NCBI RefSeq assembly: GCF_900250115.1
Contig: NZ_LT984804.1
Location: 945,301-1,009,300, forward strand
Direction of reading: 5' to 3'
DNA from: Cupriavidus taiwanensis
Lineage (GTDB): Bacteria > Pseudomonadota > Gammaproteobacteria > Burkholderiales > Burkholderiaceae
Length of the DNA stretch: 64,000 nucleotides
Positions 1-8,457 of the stretch are shown one piece after another. The translations under genes were made by a program, and so were the position numbers. Numbering within the stretch: the first letter of the stretch is position 1; the number at the start of each line of letters is the position of its first letter. A model generated the notes under the pieces. That model saw only the letters and a program-made list of their open reading frames with translations. It did not search any database and had not been told where the DNA came from.

Positions 1-482
1 ATACCCGCCGCAATCATCAGCAGCGATGAGGCCAGCGGTGGCGTCGCCAGGCTCGGCAGCATCAGCCAGACCAGACCGGTCAGCGCCAGCGCCAGGCCGA
101 CCCACTGCTGCGTGCGCAGCGGCTCGCCGGTGTAAAGCCCGTAGCCGGTCATGGTCGCCTGCACCGCGGCGAACAGCAGCAGCGCGCCGGTACCCGCGCT
201 CAGGCGCTCATAGGCGAACGAGAACGCCGCCGCATAGCAGAACAGGGCCAGCGCCGACACCCAGTTGCCGCCCAGCGTGATGCCGCCGGTGCCGGGTCGC
301 CCGGCCTGCCGCCGCGCCATCACGATCAGCCACAACACCGCCGCCGCGGCCGCGACGCGCGCCAGCGTGAAGCTGCCGGCGTCGATGGTCGTGCCTTTCA
401 GCGCCAGCCGGCATAGCAGCGAATTGCCGGCGAACGCCAGCATCGCCAGCGCGGTCAGCAGCGCGGTGTTTGCATGCGGCAT
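1..482 (-). CDS. EamA/DMT-family membrane transporter, 3' end outside window
   Basis: Read on the minus strand from the ATG at 482, the frame stays open to the window edge, giving about 160 residues of very hydrophobic protein (start MPHANTALLTALAML). Several membrane segments are separated by short charged turns, and the stretch YERLSAGTGALLLFAAVQAT is typical of the first EamA repeat of drug/metabolite transporters. The remainder of the gene lies to the left of the window. It starts 17 bases after the stop of the reductase gene and is probably cotranscribed with it. The substrate cannot be told from sequence; a metabolite exporter or uptake permease tied to the hydroxyacid enzymes upstream is an inference. 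Confidence 0.8.
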   Translation of the reverse strand, partial: MPHANTALLTALAMLAFAGNSLLCRLALKGTTIDAGSFTLARVAAAAAVLWLIVMARRQAGRPGTGGITLGGNWVSALALFCYAAAFSFAYERLSAGTGALLLFAAVQATMTGYGLYTGEPLRTQQWVGLALALTGLVWLMLPSLATPPLASSLLMIAAG

Positions 483-499
483 GCGGCAGGGCCTTGCGC

Positions 500-1417
500 T
501 TAGCCGGCGGGCCGCGGGTCGCCCGTGTCGCCGATGGCGAACGAGGACAAATGCTCGATCGCCCGGACCAGCCCGGAGTGGTCCCAGGCCGCGCCGCCCA
601 GCCCGTTGCAGACGTTGAACAGCTGCTGGCACGACGCCGTATTGGGCAGGCCCACGCCAAGCTCGCGCGCGGTCGACAGCGCCAGTTCCAGGTCCTTCTG
701 GTGCAGCGCGATGCGAAAGCCGGGGTCGAAGGTGCGGCGGATCATCCGTTCCCCATGCACTTCCAGGATGCGCGAACTGGCAAAGCCGCCCATCAGCGCC
801 TCGCGCACGCGGGCCGGGTCGGCGCCGGCGCGGGCCGCCAGCACCAGGGCCTCGCTGACCGCCTCGATGGTCAGCGCCACGATCACCTGGTTGGCTACCT
901 TGGCCACCTGGCCATCGCCGGCCGCGCCCACGCGCGTGATGGTCTTGCCCATCAGCTGCAGGATCGGCAGCACGCGGTCGAACACCTCCTGCTTGCCGCC
1001 GGCCATGATCGACAAGGTGCCGGCCCTGGCCCCGACCTCGCCGCCCGACACCGGCGCGTCGACATAGTCCGCGCCAATCGCCTCGATGCAGCGCGCGAAC
1101 TCGCGCGTGGCGATCGGCGAGATCGAGCTCATGTCGATCACCGTGACGCCGCCCGGGGTATCGGCCAGGCCGTCGGCGACGCCGCGCTCGCCGAACAGCA
1201 CCTTCTCCACGTCGGGGGTGTCGGGCAGCATCAGGATGATGGTCTCCACTTGCCTGGCGACGTCCTCGGCGCTGGCGCAGGCGTTCACGCCGGCATCCTG
1301 CAGGTCTTGCGGCACGCCGCTGCGGCTGTGGGCGAACACGGTATGCCCGCCGTCGACCAGGTGCCGCACCATGGGCTTGCCCATCACGCCAAGCCCGATA
1401 AAGCCGATCTTGCTCAT
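500..1417 (-). CDS. 2-hydroxy-3-oxopropionate (tartronate semialdehyde) reductase-like dehydrogenase
   Basis: This 305-residue protein belongs to the beta-hydroxyacid dehydrogenase family. It begins MSKIGFIGLGVMGKP, with the GxGxxG dinucleotide fold at the extreme N-terminus. It has the substrate motif DAPVSGGEVGARAGTLSIMAGG split over two family blocks, the catalytic-lysine motif KVANQ in the middle, and HQKDLELAL near the C-terminus. The ATG at 1417 was chosen because residues encoded further upstream do not resemble the family. Members reduce tartronate semialdehyde to glycerate or oxidise 3-hydroxyisobutyrate. The glyoxylate-type genes nearby favour the first, but this is inference. It sits between the Ldh_2-type dehydrogenase and the EamA permease on the same strand. 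Confidence 0.88.
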   Translation of the reverse strand: MSKIGFIGLGVMGKPMVRHLVDGGHTVFAHSRSGVPQDLQDAGVNACASAEDVARQVETIILMLPDTPDVEKVLFGERGVADGLADTPGGVTVIDMSSISPIATREFARCIEAIGADYVDAPVSGGEVGARAGTLSIMAGGKQEVFDRVLPILQLMGKTITRVGAAGDGQVAKVANQVIVALTIEAVSEALVLAARAGADPARVREALMGGFASSRILEVHGERMIRRTFDPGFRIALHQKDLELALSTARELGVGLPNTASCQQLFNVCNGLGGAAWDHSGLVRAIEHLSSFAIGDTGDPRPAG

Positions 1418-1496
1418 GTCAGTGTCCGGTTGGAGTTCAGGCGCCGACCCGGCGGGGGTGCGTCGTGCACCGCGCCGGGCGCATATCTGATGATAG

Positions 1497-2600
1497 TCAG
1501 TCGCACGCCAGCGCAGACAGCGGACCCGGCCCAGGATGCCCGCCGGCCCGCGCCGCCGCCACGCGCGCCGCGGCGTCGTCCAGTTGCGCCAGCGTGCCGG
1601 CATCGATCGGTATCCGTTGCGCGCGGGCCGCGCGCCAGGCCCGCTCGGGTTCGCCGGGCAGCTGGATGCCGCTCTGGCCGGGCTGCAGCCGCGCGCTTTT
1701 CATCCACTCGGCGAAGGCCGCGACCTCGTGTCCGAACGAGGTGCTGGCGCCGAGCCGCGCGGGATCGAACACGATCGCCAGCATGTTGTTCCAGACCGCA
1801 TGCTCGTGCCGCAGCGTGTCCGGGCGGATGGTATGGCCGCCCGTGACCGCGGCCCCGAGCAGTTCGCACATCATCGCCAGCCCATGGCCCTTGTGCTCGC
1901 CGAAGGGCCGCAAGGCGCCCTGCGGCGAGCCGGCGGACGGGTACATCACGGCGGCATCGGTGGTCGGCTGGCCCTGCGCATCGAGCAGGCAACCGGCCCC
2001 GACCGGCGCGCCCTTGTTGTGGGCCACGCGCACCTTGCCCAGCGCGATGGCGCTGGTGGCAAAGTCCAGCACCAGCGGCGGCTCGCCCGCCATCGGCACG
2101 CCGATGGTGAACGGATTGGTGCCATAGCGCGCGTCGTAGCCGCCATGGGGGGCCACGATGGGTTTGGACAGCACGTTGACGAAGTGGATCGAGATCATGC
2201 CCGCGGCCGTGGCCTGCTCGGCCCAGTGGCCGACGCGCCCCAGGTGGTGCGACTGGCGCAGCCCCATCACGCAGACGCCGTGCTCGCGCGCGCGGGCGAT
2301 GGCCATCTCCATGGCCTGCGCCGTTACCGCCTGGCCCATGCCGCGGTTGCCGTCCAGGCTGAGCAGGCTGCCGCCGTCCTGCAGCACGCTGACCTGCCGG
2401 TTCAGCTGCAACTCGTCGGCCTGCCACGCCAGCACATAGCGCGGGATCATGCCGACGCCATGGGAGTCATGCCCGCTCAGGTTGGCGCCGACCAGGTGGT
2501 CGGCCGTCAGTTGCGCTTCCTGCGCGCTGCTGCCGGCGGCAAGCCAGAGATCGGTCACCCACTGGTGCAGGGCGCGGGTCGGAATGCGGAGTTCGCTCAT
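1497..2600 (-). CDS. Malate/L-lactate/ureidoglycolate dehydrogenase family oxidoreductase (Ldh_2)
   Basis: The 367-residue product starts MSELRIPTRALHQWV and carries the family signature SGHDSHGVGMIPRY, the LRQSHHLGRVGHW block and the late GEHKGHGLAMMCELL block, all typical of the NAD(P)-dependent Ldh_2 family. Its length fits (E. coli YbiC is close to 360 residues). Family members reversibly oxidise 2-hydroxyacids such as malate, lactate, hydroxyphenylpyruvate derivatives or ureidoglycolate. The ATG at 2600 gives the standard N-terminus; earlier in-frame codons lack similarity. It lies 79 bases upstream of the reductase gene in the same direction, so the two enzymes and the permease probably form one operon for a hydroxyacid. 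The precise substrate is unknown. Confidence 0.88.
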   Translation of the reverse strand: MSELRIPTRALHQWVTDLWLAAGSSAQEAQLTADHLVGANLSGHDSHGVGMIPRYVLAWQADELQLNRQVSVLQDGGSLLSLDGNRGMGQAVTAQAMEMAIARAREHGVCVMGLRQSHHLGRVGHWAEQATAAGMISIHFVNVLSKPIVAPHGGYDARYGTNPFTIGVPMAGEPPLVLDFATSAIALGKVRVAHNKGAPVGAGCLLDAQGQPTTDAAVMYPSAGSPQGALRPFGEHKGHGLAMMCELLGAAVTGGHTIRPDTLRHEHAVWNNMLAIVFDPARLGASTSFGHEVAAFAEWMKSARLQPGQSGIQLPGEPERAWRAARAQRIPIDAGTLAQLDDAAARVAAARAGGHPGPGPLSALACD

Positions 2601-2645
2601 GTCGGCCTTGGGGGATAAACGCGGATAAATGCGCTGTGAAACAAG

Positions 2646-2677
2646 AAGCCCCGTGCCGGGTGACGGCAACGGGGCTT
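2646..2677 (-). terminator. Rho-independent-type terminator after the SOS-box gene
   Basis: An inverted repeat pairs AAGCCCCG (2646-2653) with CGGGGCTT (2670-2677), and inside it TGCCG with CGGCA, around a five-base loop. Read on the minus strand the stem is followed by CTTGTTTC. It lies about 57 bases beyond the stop of the small gene at 2735 and separates it from the dehydrogenase operon. Confidence 0.65.
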
Positions 2678-2734
2678 TCATGATACGTCCGGCGCGCGCG
2701 GACGGTCCGCGCGTGGCCGGTGATCGGCAAATGC

Positions 2735-3019
2735 CTAACGGGCCGGGGCTGCGTGCGCCGGGGCGGTTGCCAGGATTTCCCTGATGCGGGCCAGGTAGCT
2801 GTCGCCCACCGCGCGGTGCAGGCGCGCCGCCTCGGCGGCGAACTGGCGCCGGCTGGGCGGGCGGATGCCCAGGCTGCGGCAGATCGTTGACAGATAAGGC
2901 TTGCGCGGGCCTGCCAGGCGCTGCACTGCGCTCTGCAGCGCGGCATCGCCGATGCGGCCGCGCAGCCAGGCCAGCACCTGGCGGTCATAGTCGTTTTGCA
3001 CGCGGATCAGGTGTTCCAT
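2735..3019 (-). CDS. Small protein of unknown function, apparently LexA-controlled
   Basis: I do not recognise the family. From the ATG at 3019 the product is 94 residues, starting MEHLIRVQNDYDRQV, rich in Arg and Ala, with no signal peptide or membrane segment. It is probably a small helical, basic cytoplasmic protein (PYLSTICRSLGIRPPSRRQF looks like a helix-turn-helix-like stretch). An ATG at 3043 would add eight residues. I prefer 3019 because GTGGAG stands at ribosome-binding distance before it, and because a start at 3043 would leave almost no leader after the predicted promoter. A perfect LexA-type palindrome overlaps the promoter, so DNA damage is the likely trigger. A terminator follows. 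Function is open. Confidence 0.7.
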   Translation of the reverse strand: MEHLIRVQNDYDRQVLAWLRGRIGDAALQSAVQRLAGPRKPYLSTICRSLGIRPPSRRQFAAEAARLHRAVGDSYLARIREILATAPAHAAPAR

Positions 3020-3050
3020 GCCGGGACTCCACTGTTCATCCATACAGGTG

Positions 3051-3066
3051 CTGTAAATATATACAG
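3051..3066 (-). promoter_or_regulatory. LexA (SOS) box
   Basis: The 16-base sequence CTGTAAATATATACAG matches CTGT-N8-ACAG exactly with an A/T-only core, the binding consensus known for LexA in E. coli and also used in Burkholderiaceae. It covers the predicted -10 element of the promoter at 3056-3083, the usual place for repression. It lies 31 bases before the preferred start of the small gene. Confidence 0.8.
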
Positions 3067-3083
3067 TATTGGCGTGGAGGCAA
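3056..3083 (-). promoter_or_regulatory. Sigma-70-type promoter of the small SOS gene
   Basis: On the minus strand a -35 element TTGCCT (3078-3083) and a -10 element TATATT (3056-3061) are separated by 16 bases. The -10 lies inside the LexA box. The expected start of transcription is near 3049, leaving a leader of about 30 bases before the ATG at 3019. Confidence 0.55.
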
Positions 3084-3141
3084 GAAAAATCCGGCCCTTG
3101 CAGGGGTAACACACTGGGATACGGTTACGCGCGCGTCGTTT

Positions 3142-3879
3142 TCAGATCATTCCTGGTGCCCGTACCGTCGCCGACACCAGTGGCAGCACCGCATCGCGCT
3201 TCTCCAGCAGGTGGCGCTTCAGTACCGCCGCAAGCCGCTTGCCGTCGCGGGCTTCGAGCGCCTGGATCATCTCTTCATGGTCCTCGACCGCCTCGTCCCA
3301 CTTGCCGCTTTGCTGGTTGGAGCGAAAACGCAGCGCCTGCAGGCGGCGGTTGATCGACTGGTAGGTCTGGCGCAGCGCCCCGTTGCGCGCGGCCTCATTG
3401 ATGCGGTCGTGGATCTCCTGGTTGCGGCTGTAGTAGCCCGGCAGGTCGTTCTGGGCGCGGCAGGCCAGCATCGCGTAGTGCAGCGCCTTGATCTGCGCGA
3501 GTTCCGCCGCGGTGATGCGCTCGCAGGCCAGCTCCCCGGAAAACGCCTCCAACCCGCTCATCAGCTCGAAGCTCTCCCTGACTTCGGCCTCGCTCATGCG
3601 CGAGATGCTGGCGCCGCGGTTGGGCAGAAGGTCGATCAGGCCTTCGGCCGCCAGCACCTTGAGCGCCTCGCGCAGCGGCGTCCGCGAGATGCCCAGGGTC
3701 TCGCACAGCTCGCGTTCATTGAGCCTGGTGCCGGGCGCGAAGACGCCTTCGACGATGAACTGGCGCAGGTGCTCGACCACGGTGTCGTGCAGGCGCGGGC
3801 GTGCCAGGCGCGGCAGCGAGGGCGGCGGAACGTGCTCGGCAACGCCTCCCGCTCGGTCATCGTTATATGAGTTTTGCAT
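3142..3879 (-). CDS. GntR-family (FadR/FCD type) transcriptional regulator
   Basis: The 245-residue protein has an N-terminal winged helix-turn-helix (residues about 28-95, with LNERELCETLGISRTPLREA) followed by an all-helical FCD ligand domain containing RNQEIHDRI and late histidines (EDHEEM, RHLLEK) of the kind that bind a metal and a small carboxylate. GAGGA precedes the ATG at 3879. It is transcribed away from the serine-glyoxylate aminotransferase operon across a 171-base gap, so it most likely represses that operon and itself, releasing on binding an organic acid such as glycolate, lactate or a hydroxy acid. The ligand is inferred only from context. Confidence 0.9.
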   Translation of the reverse strand: MQNSYNDDRAGGVAEHVPPPSLPRLARPRLHDTVVEHLRQFIVEGVFAPGTRLNERELCETLGISRTPLREALKVLAAEGLIDLLPNRGASISRMSEAEVRESFELMSGLEAFSGELACERITAAELAQIKALHYAMLACRAQNDLPGYYSRNQEIHDRINEAARNGALRQTYQSINRRLQALRFRSNQQSGKWDEAVEDHEEMIQALEARDGKRLAAVLKRHLLEKRDAVLPLVSATVRAPGMI

Positions 3880-3975
3880 TCAATGTCCTCTATTCACTTG
3901 GCGCGGATTTTACTGCATCTTGCTTCCTGGCCTCAAAATTCGGGTTAACCACGACAAATCACTGCAATTTCCGCC

Positions 3976-4004
3976 TTGGACCGCATCTATCGCTCTGCTA
4001 TAGT
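3976..4004 (+). promoter_or_regulatory. Sigma-70-type promoter of the aminotransferase operon
   Basis: TTGGAC (3976-3981) and TATAGT (3999-4004) are separated by exactly 17 bases, a near-consensus pair, about 50 bases before the ATG at 4051. AAGGAGG at 4034-4040 is a strong ribosome binding site. The decamer TTGCATTCAA just downstream of the -10 (4008-4017) recurs at the start of the divergent GntR gene (3874-3883) and may be part of an operator. Confidence 0.65.
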
Positions 4005-4050
4005 CGATTGCATTCAAAATTCATAATCCCAACAAGGAGGCAAGTTTTCC

Positions 4051-5271
4051 ATGGTTCAGCTCGATTTCCACCCCTCTGGCCGCCACTTCCTGCAGATCCC
4101 CGGTCCGAGCCCGGTGCCCGACCGCATCCTGCGCGCGATGAGCTACCCGACCATCGACCACCGTGGCCCGGAGTTCGGCGCGCTCGGCCGCAAGGTGCTC
4201 GCCGGCATCAAGGAAATCTTCAAGACCCGGCACCCGGTGATCATCTATCCGGCGTCGGGCACCGGTGCCTGGGAAGCGGCGCTGACCAACACGCTCAGCC
4301 CGGGCGACCATGTGCTGATGTTCGAGACCGGGCATTTCGCCACGCTGTGGAAGAAGATGGCCGAGGCGCTGGGCCTGCGCCCGGAATTCCTCGGCCTGCC
4401 CGGCATCGAGGGCTGGCGCCGCGGGGTGCAGGCGGACATGATCGAAGCGCGCCTGCGCGAGGACAGCGGCCACGCGATCCGCGCCGTGTGCGTGGTGCAC
4501 AACGAGACCTCGACCGGCGTGACCTCGGATATCGCCGCGGTGCGCCGCGCCATCGACGCCGCCGGGCACCCGGCGCTGCTGCTGGTGGACACGATCTCGG
4601 GCCTGGGTTCGGCCGACTATCGCCATGACGAGTGGGGCGTCGACGTGACCGTGTCGGGCTCGCAGAAGGGCCTGATGCTGCCGCCGGGCATCAGCTTCAA
4701 CGCGCTGTCGCCCAGGGCGATCGCCGCCAGCGAGAACGCTACGCTGCCGCGCGCGTTCTGGGGCTGGGCCGAGATCATCGAAGCCAACAAGAACGGCTAC
4801 TGGCCCTACACGCCCAACACCAACCTGCTGTATGGCCTGTCCGAAGCGCTCGACATGATCCTGGGCGAGGGCCTGGAGCAGGTCTTCGCCCGCCACCAGC
4901 GGCTGGCGGAGGCAACACGCCAGGCCGTGCGCGCCTGGGGCCTGGAGATCCAGTGCGCGGATCCCGCGGTGTACAGCCCGGTGCTGACCGGCGTGATGAT
5001 GCCCGACGGTGTCGACGCGGATGCGGTGCGCAAGCTGATCTATGAGCGCTTCGACATGTCGCTGGGGCAGGCGCTGGGCAAGATGCGCGGCCGCATGTTC
5101 CGCATCGGCCATCTTGGCGATTGCAATGACCTGACCCTGATGGCGACGCTCGCCGGTTGCGAGATGGGGCTGAAGCTGGCAGGCGTGCCGCTTGCCGCCA
5201 GCGGCGTGGCCGCGGCCATGGCGTCGCTCGCCGCGCACGCCGACAAGCCGGTGCTCAAGGCCGCCGCCTGA
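4051..5271 (+). CDS. Serine-glyoxylate aminotransferase family protein (class V, PLP)
   Basis: The 406-residue product is a class V aminotransferase. The start MVQLDFHPSGRHFLQIPGPS, the substrate-side motif YPASGTGAWEAALTN and the PLP-lysine motif SGSQKGLMLPPG (Lys206) match serine-glyoxylate or alanine-glyoxylate transaminases. The expected reaction is serine + glyoxylate to hydroxypyruvate + glycine, in the cytoplasm. It heads a plus-strand operon with a D-2-hydroxyacid dehydrogenase, a D-threonine-aldolase-like enzyme and a TctABC transporter, and tartronate-semialdehyde-type reductase genes lie on the other side of the regulator. A strong promoter and AAGGAGG precede it. Other small amino acids as donors cannot be excluded. 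Confidence 0.88.
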   Translation: MVQLDFHPSGRHFLQIPGPSPVPDRILRAMSYPTIDHRGPEFGALGRKVLAGIKEIFKTRHPVIIYPASGTGAWEAALTNTLSPGDHVLMFETGHFATLWKKMAEALGLRPEFLGLPGIEGWRRGVQADMIEARLREDSGHAIRAVCVVHNETSTGVTSDIAAVRRAIDAAGHPALLLVDTISGLGSADYRHDEWGVDVTVSGSQKGLMLPPGISFNALSPRAIAASENATLPRAFWGWAEIIEANKNGYWPYTPNTNLLYGLSEALDMILGEGLEQVFARHQRLAEATRQAVRAWGLEIQCADPAVYSPVLTGVMMPDGVDADAVRKLIYERFDMSLGQALGKMRGRMFRIGHLGDCNDLTLMATLAGCEMGLKLAGVPLAASGVAAAMASLAAHADKPVLKAAA

Positions 5272-5412
5272 GCGAAGCGGGCGGCGCGGGGCAGGCCGGG
5301 CACGGTCCGCCGCCTGCCTGCCATTCCTGCCGGAGCATCAACACGACATGCGCCCGCCGCAGGGCGGCCGCATGCATCGCCGTGGGCGCGCAGCCCTTGT
5401 TTCTTGCATGCC

Positions 5413-8400
5413 ATGAACATGACTTCGTCCTCCCTGCTGGTCAAGCCGATCCACCTGGTGCCCGCGCAGCGCCGGGCCGTCTCGCCGCTATCGGCGCTGC
5501 TGCGCAAGGAACTGCGCGGCGACGTGCTGTTCGACCGCGCCGCCCGTGGCCGCTATGCCACCGACGCTTCCATCTACCAGATCATGCCGCTCGGCGTGGT
5601 GGTGCCGCGCGACCAGGCCGACCTGGTGCGCGCGCTCGACATCGCGCGCGACCAGCGCGTGCCGGTGCTGGCACGCGGTGCCGGTACCAGCCAGTGCGGC
5701 CAGACCGTGGGCGAGGCGCTGGTCATCGACACCAGCAAGTGGCTCAACAACGTGGTCGCCTTCGATGCCGGCGCGCGCACGGTGACGGTGGAGCCGGGCA
5801 TCGTGCTGGACCACCTGAACGCCTGGCTCAGGCCGCACGGGTTGTGGTTCCCGGTGGACGTCTCCACCGGCGCGCAATGCACCATCGGCGGCATGGCCGG
5901 CAACAACTCTTGCGGCTCGCGCTCGCTTGCCTACGGCAACATGGTGCATAACGTGCTGGCCATCGATGCGGTGCTGGCGGACGGCAGCGATTGCCACTTC
6001 GGTTCGCTGGCGCAACCGTTGGCGGCAGGACGCATCGAGGGCATCTTTCATGGGCTGCAGCGCATCGCCACGCGCGAGCGCGGCGAGATCGCCGAGCGCA
6101 TGCCCAAGGTGCTGCGTCGCGTGGCCGGCTACAACATCGACCTGTTCGACTGCCAGAACCCGCGCGCCTATACCGACGACGGCCACGCCAACCTCGCCCA
6201 TATCCTGGTCGGCTCCGAGGGCACGCTGGCCTGCAGCCGCCAGCTCACCCTCAAGCTGGCGCCGCTGCCGGCGCACAAGGTGCTGGGCGTGGTCAATTTC
6301 CCCACCTTCTACCAGGCGATGGACCTGACCCGGCATATCGTCACGCTGCGTCCGGTGGCGGTGGAACTGGTCGACCGCACCATGATCGACCTGTCGATGG
6401 AAAACCCCGCCTTCCGCCCGGTGGTCGAGCGCGCGCTGGCCGGGGATCCGCAGGCCATCCTGCTAGTGGAATTCGCCGGCGACGACCGCCAGGCGCTGCT
6501 GGCGCAACTGGACCAGCTTGCGGAACTGATGGCCGACCTGGGTCTGCCCGGCTCGGTGGTGAAGATGCCGGAGGAGAAGGCGCAGAAGGCGCTGTGGGAT
6601 GTGCGCAAGGCCGGCCTCAACATCATGATGAGCATGAAGGGCGACGGCAAGCCGGTTTCGTTTATCGAGGACTGCGCGGTGCCGCTCGAGCACCTGGCCG
6701 AATACACCCGCCGGCTCACCGACGTCTTCCACAAGCACGAGACCGAGGGCACCTGGTACGCCCATGCCAGCGTCGGCACGCTGCACGTGAGGCCGATCCT
6801 GGACATGCGCCGCGACGGCGCGCTGCGCATGCGCGAGATCGCGCAAGAGGCCGCAGAGCTGGTGCGCGAATACAAGGGCGCGTATTCCGGCGAGCACGGC
6901 GACGGCCTGTGCCGCGGCGAATGGGTGGCCTGGCAATACGGCCCGCGCATCAACGCGGCGTTCGGCGAGATCAAGGCGCTGTTCGATCCGGACAACCGCT
7001 TCAACCCCGACAAGATCGTGCGCCCGCCACGGATGGATGCGCGCGAGAACTTCCGCTTCGCGCCCGGCTACGCCGCGCTGCCGCTGACCCCGGCGCTGGA
7101 CTGGTCGGCCTGGAACGTGCGGCGCGACCCGATGACGGGCGCCGAGACCGCGCCCGGCACCGGCAACGATACCGCCACGCACGGCCTCGCGTCGGCCGTC
7201 GAGATGTGCAACAACAACGGCCACTGCCGCAAGTTCGACGCCGGCACCATGTGCCCCAGCTATCGCGTGACCAAGGACGAGCAGCACGTGACGCGCGGCC
7301 GCGCCAACACGCTGCGGCTGGCGCTGACCGGGCAGCTCGGCAGCGACGGGCTGGCGAGTGCCGAGGTCAAGGAGGCGCTGGACCTGTGTGTCTCGTGCAA
7401 GGGCTGCAAGCGCGACTGCCCGACCGGCGTCGACATGGCGAAGTTCAAGATCGAGGCGCGCCACGCCTGGACCAGCCGGCACGGCATCGGCCTGCGCGAG
7501 CGCATGGTCGCATTCCTGCCGCGCTACGCACCGGCTGCCAGCCGCGTGCCGGGCCTGCTGGCGCTGGCCGACAGCCTGCCCGGCGTCTCCGGCTGGATCA
7601 AGCGCGCGCTGGGGTTTGCCCCGCAGCGTTCGCTGCCGCGCTTCACCGCGCCGTTCCTGGCGCGCGGCCGCGGCGCAGGCAACGCTGCAGGCAGCAAGGC
7701 CGATGGCCGCGAGGTGCTGCTGTTCGTCGATACCTTCAGCAACTACATGGAGCCCGCCAATGCGCGCGCCGCGCAGGTCGTGCTGGAAGCGGCGGGATAC
7801 ACGGTGCATTTCAACACCCGTGCCGGCGAACGCCCGCTGTGCTGCGGCCGCACCTTCCTGGCCGCCGGACTGGTCGACCAGGCGAAGGCCGAGGCGCGGC
7901 GCCTGCTCGATGCGCTGCGCCCGTTCGTCGAGCGCGGCGTGCCGGTGGTCGGCCTCGAGCCGTCGTGCCTGCTGTCGCTGCGCGACGAGTTCCTGGGCTA
8001 CGGCTATGGCGAAGAAGCGCGCCAGCTCGCCAGCCTGTCGTTCCTGTTCGAGGAATTCCTGGTGCGCGAGCGCGAGGCGGGCCGGCTGGAGCTGCCGCTG
8101 CGGCCGCTGCAGGTGTCCGAGGCCATCGTGCATGGGCACTGCCACCAGAAGGCGTTCGATGCCTTCACGCCGGTGCAGACCGTGCTGGGGTGGATTCCGG
8201 GCCTGAAGGTGGCGCCGGTGGAGTCGTCGTGCTGCGGCATGGCCGGCAGCTTCGGCTATGAGGCCGAGCATTTCGAAGCGTCGCAGGCGATGGCCGAACT
8301 GTCGCTGCTGCCGGCGGTGCGCCGGCGCGCCGCGGGCGCCATCGTGGTCGCGGACGGCACCAGTTGCCGTCACCAGATCCGCGACGGCGCGCAGGCCGAG

Positions 8401-8457
8401 GCGATGCACGTGGCAAGAGTGCTGGCGCTGGCGCTGGAGGGCGGTCGCCATGACTGA
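5413..8457 (+). CDS. FAD-binding / Fe-S D-2-hydroxyacid dehydrogenase (YdiJ-like)
   Basis: This 1014-residue fusion has an N-terminal FAD_binding_4 domain (about residues 50-190, with ARGAGTSQCGQT and GGMAGNNSCGSRS), an FAD-oxidase C-terminal domain (about 260-540, with YSGEHGDGLCRGEW), a ferredoxin-like iron-sulfur domain with CVSCKGCKRDCPTG, and two cysteine-rich CCG motifs (RPLCCGRTFL, SSCCGMAGSFG). The order and length match E. coli YdiJ, described as a D-2-hydroxyglutarate dehydrogenase; glycolate and D-lactate dehydrogenases share the architecture in separate subunits. It would pass electrons to the respiratory chain at the membrane. The ATG at 5413 is the first plausible start, but no clear ribosome binding site is visible. 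It overlaps the next gene by 8 bases. Confidence 0.88.
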   Translation: MNMTSSSLLVKPIHLVPAQRRAVSPLSALLRKELRGDVLFDRAARGRYATDASIYQIMPLGVVVPRDQADLVRALDIARDQRVPVLARGAGTSQCGQTVGEALVIDTSKWLNNVVAFDAGARTVTVEPGIVLDHLNAWLRPHGLWFPVDVSTGAQCTIGGMAGNNSCGSRSLAYGNMVHNVLAIDAVLADGSDCHFGSLAQPLAAGRIEGIFHGLQRIATRERGEIAERMPKVLRRVAGYNIDLFDCQNPRAYTDDGHANLAHILVGSEGTLACSRQLTLKLAPLPAHKVLGVVNFPTFYQAMDLTRHIVTLRPVAVELVDRTMIDLSMENPAFRPVVERALAGDPQAILLVEFAGDDRQALLAQLDQLAELMADLGLPGSVVKMPEEKAQKALWDVRKAGLNIMMSMKGDGKPVSFIEDCAVPLEHLAEYTRRLTDVFHKHETEGTWYAHASVGTLHVRPILDMRRDGALRMREIAQEAAELVREYKGAYSGEHGDGLCRGEWVAWQYGPRINAAFGEIKALFDPDNRFNPDKIVRPPRMDARENFRFAPGYAALPLTPALDWSAWNVRRDPMTGAETAPGTGNDTATHGLASAVEMCNNNGHCRKFDAGTMCPSYRVTKDEQHVTRGRANTLRLALTGQLGSDGLASAEVKEALDLCVSCKGCKRDCPTGVDMAKFKIEARHAWTSRHGIGLRERMVAFLPRYAPAASRVPGLLALADSLPGVSGWIKRALGFAPQRSLPRFTAPFLARGRGAGNAAGSKADGREVLLFVDTFSNYMEPANARAAQVVLEAAGYTVHFNTRAGERPLCCGRTFLAAGLVDQAKAEARRLLDALRPFVERGVPVVGLEPSCLLSLRDEFLGYGYGEEARQLASLSFLFEEFLVREREAGRLELPLRPLQVSEAIVHGHCHQKAFDAFTPVQTVLGWIPGLKVAPVESSCCGMAGSFGYEAEHFEASQAMAELSLLPAVRRRAAGAIVVADGTSCRHQIRDGAQAEAMHVARVLALALEGGRHD

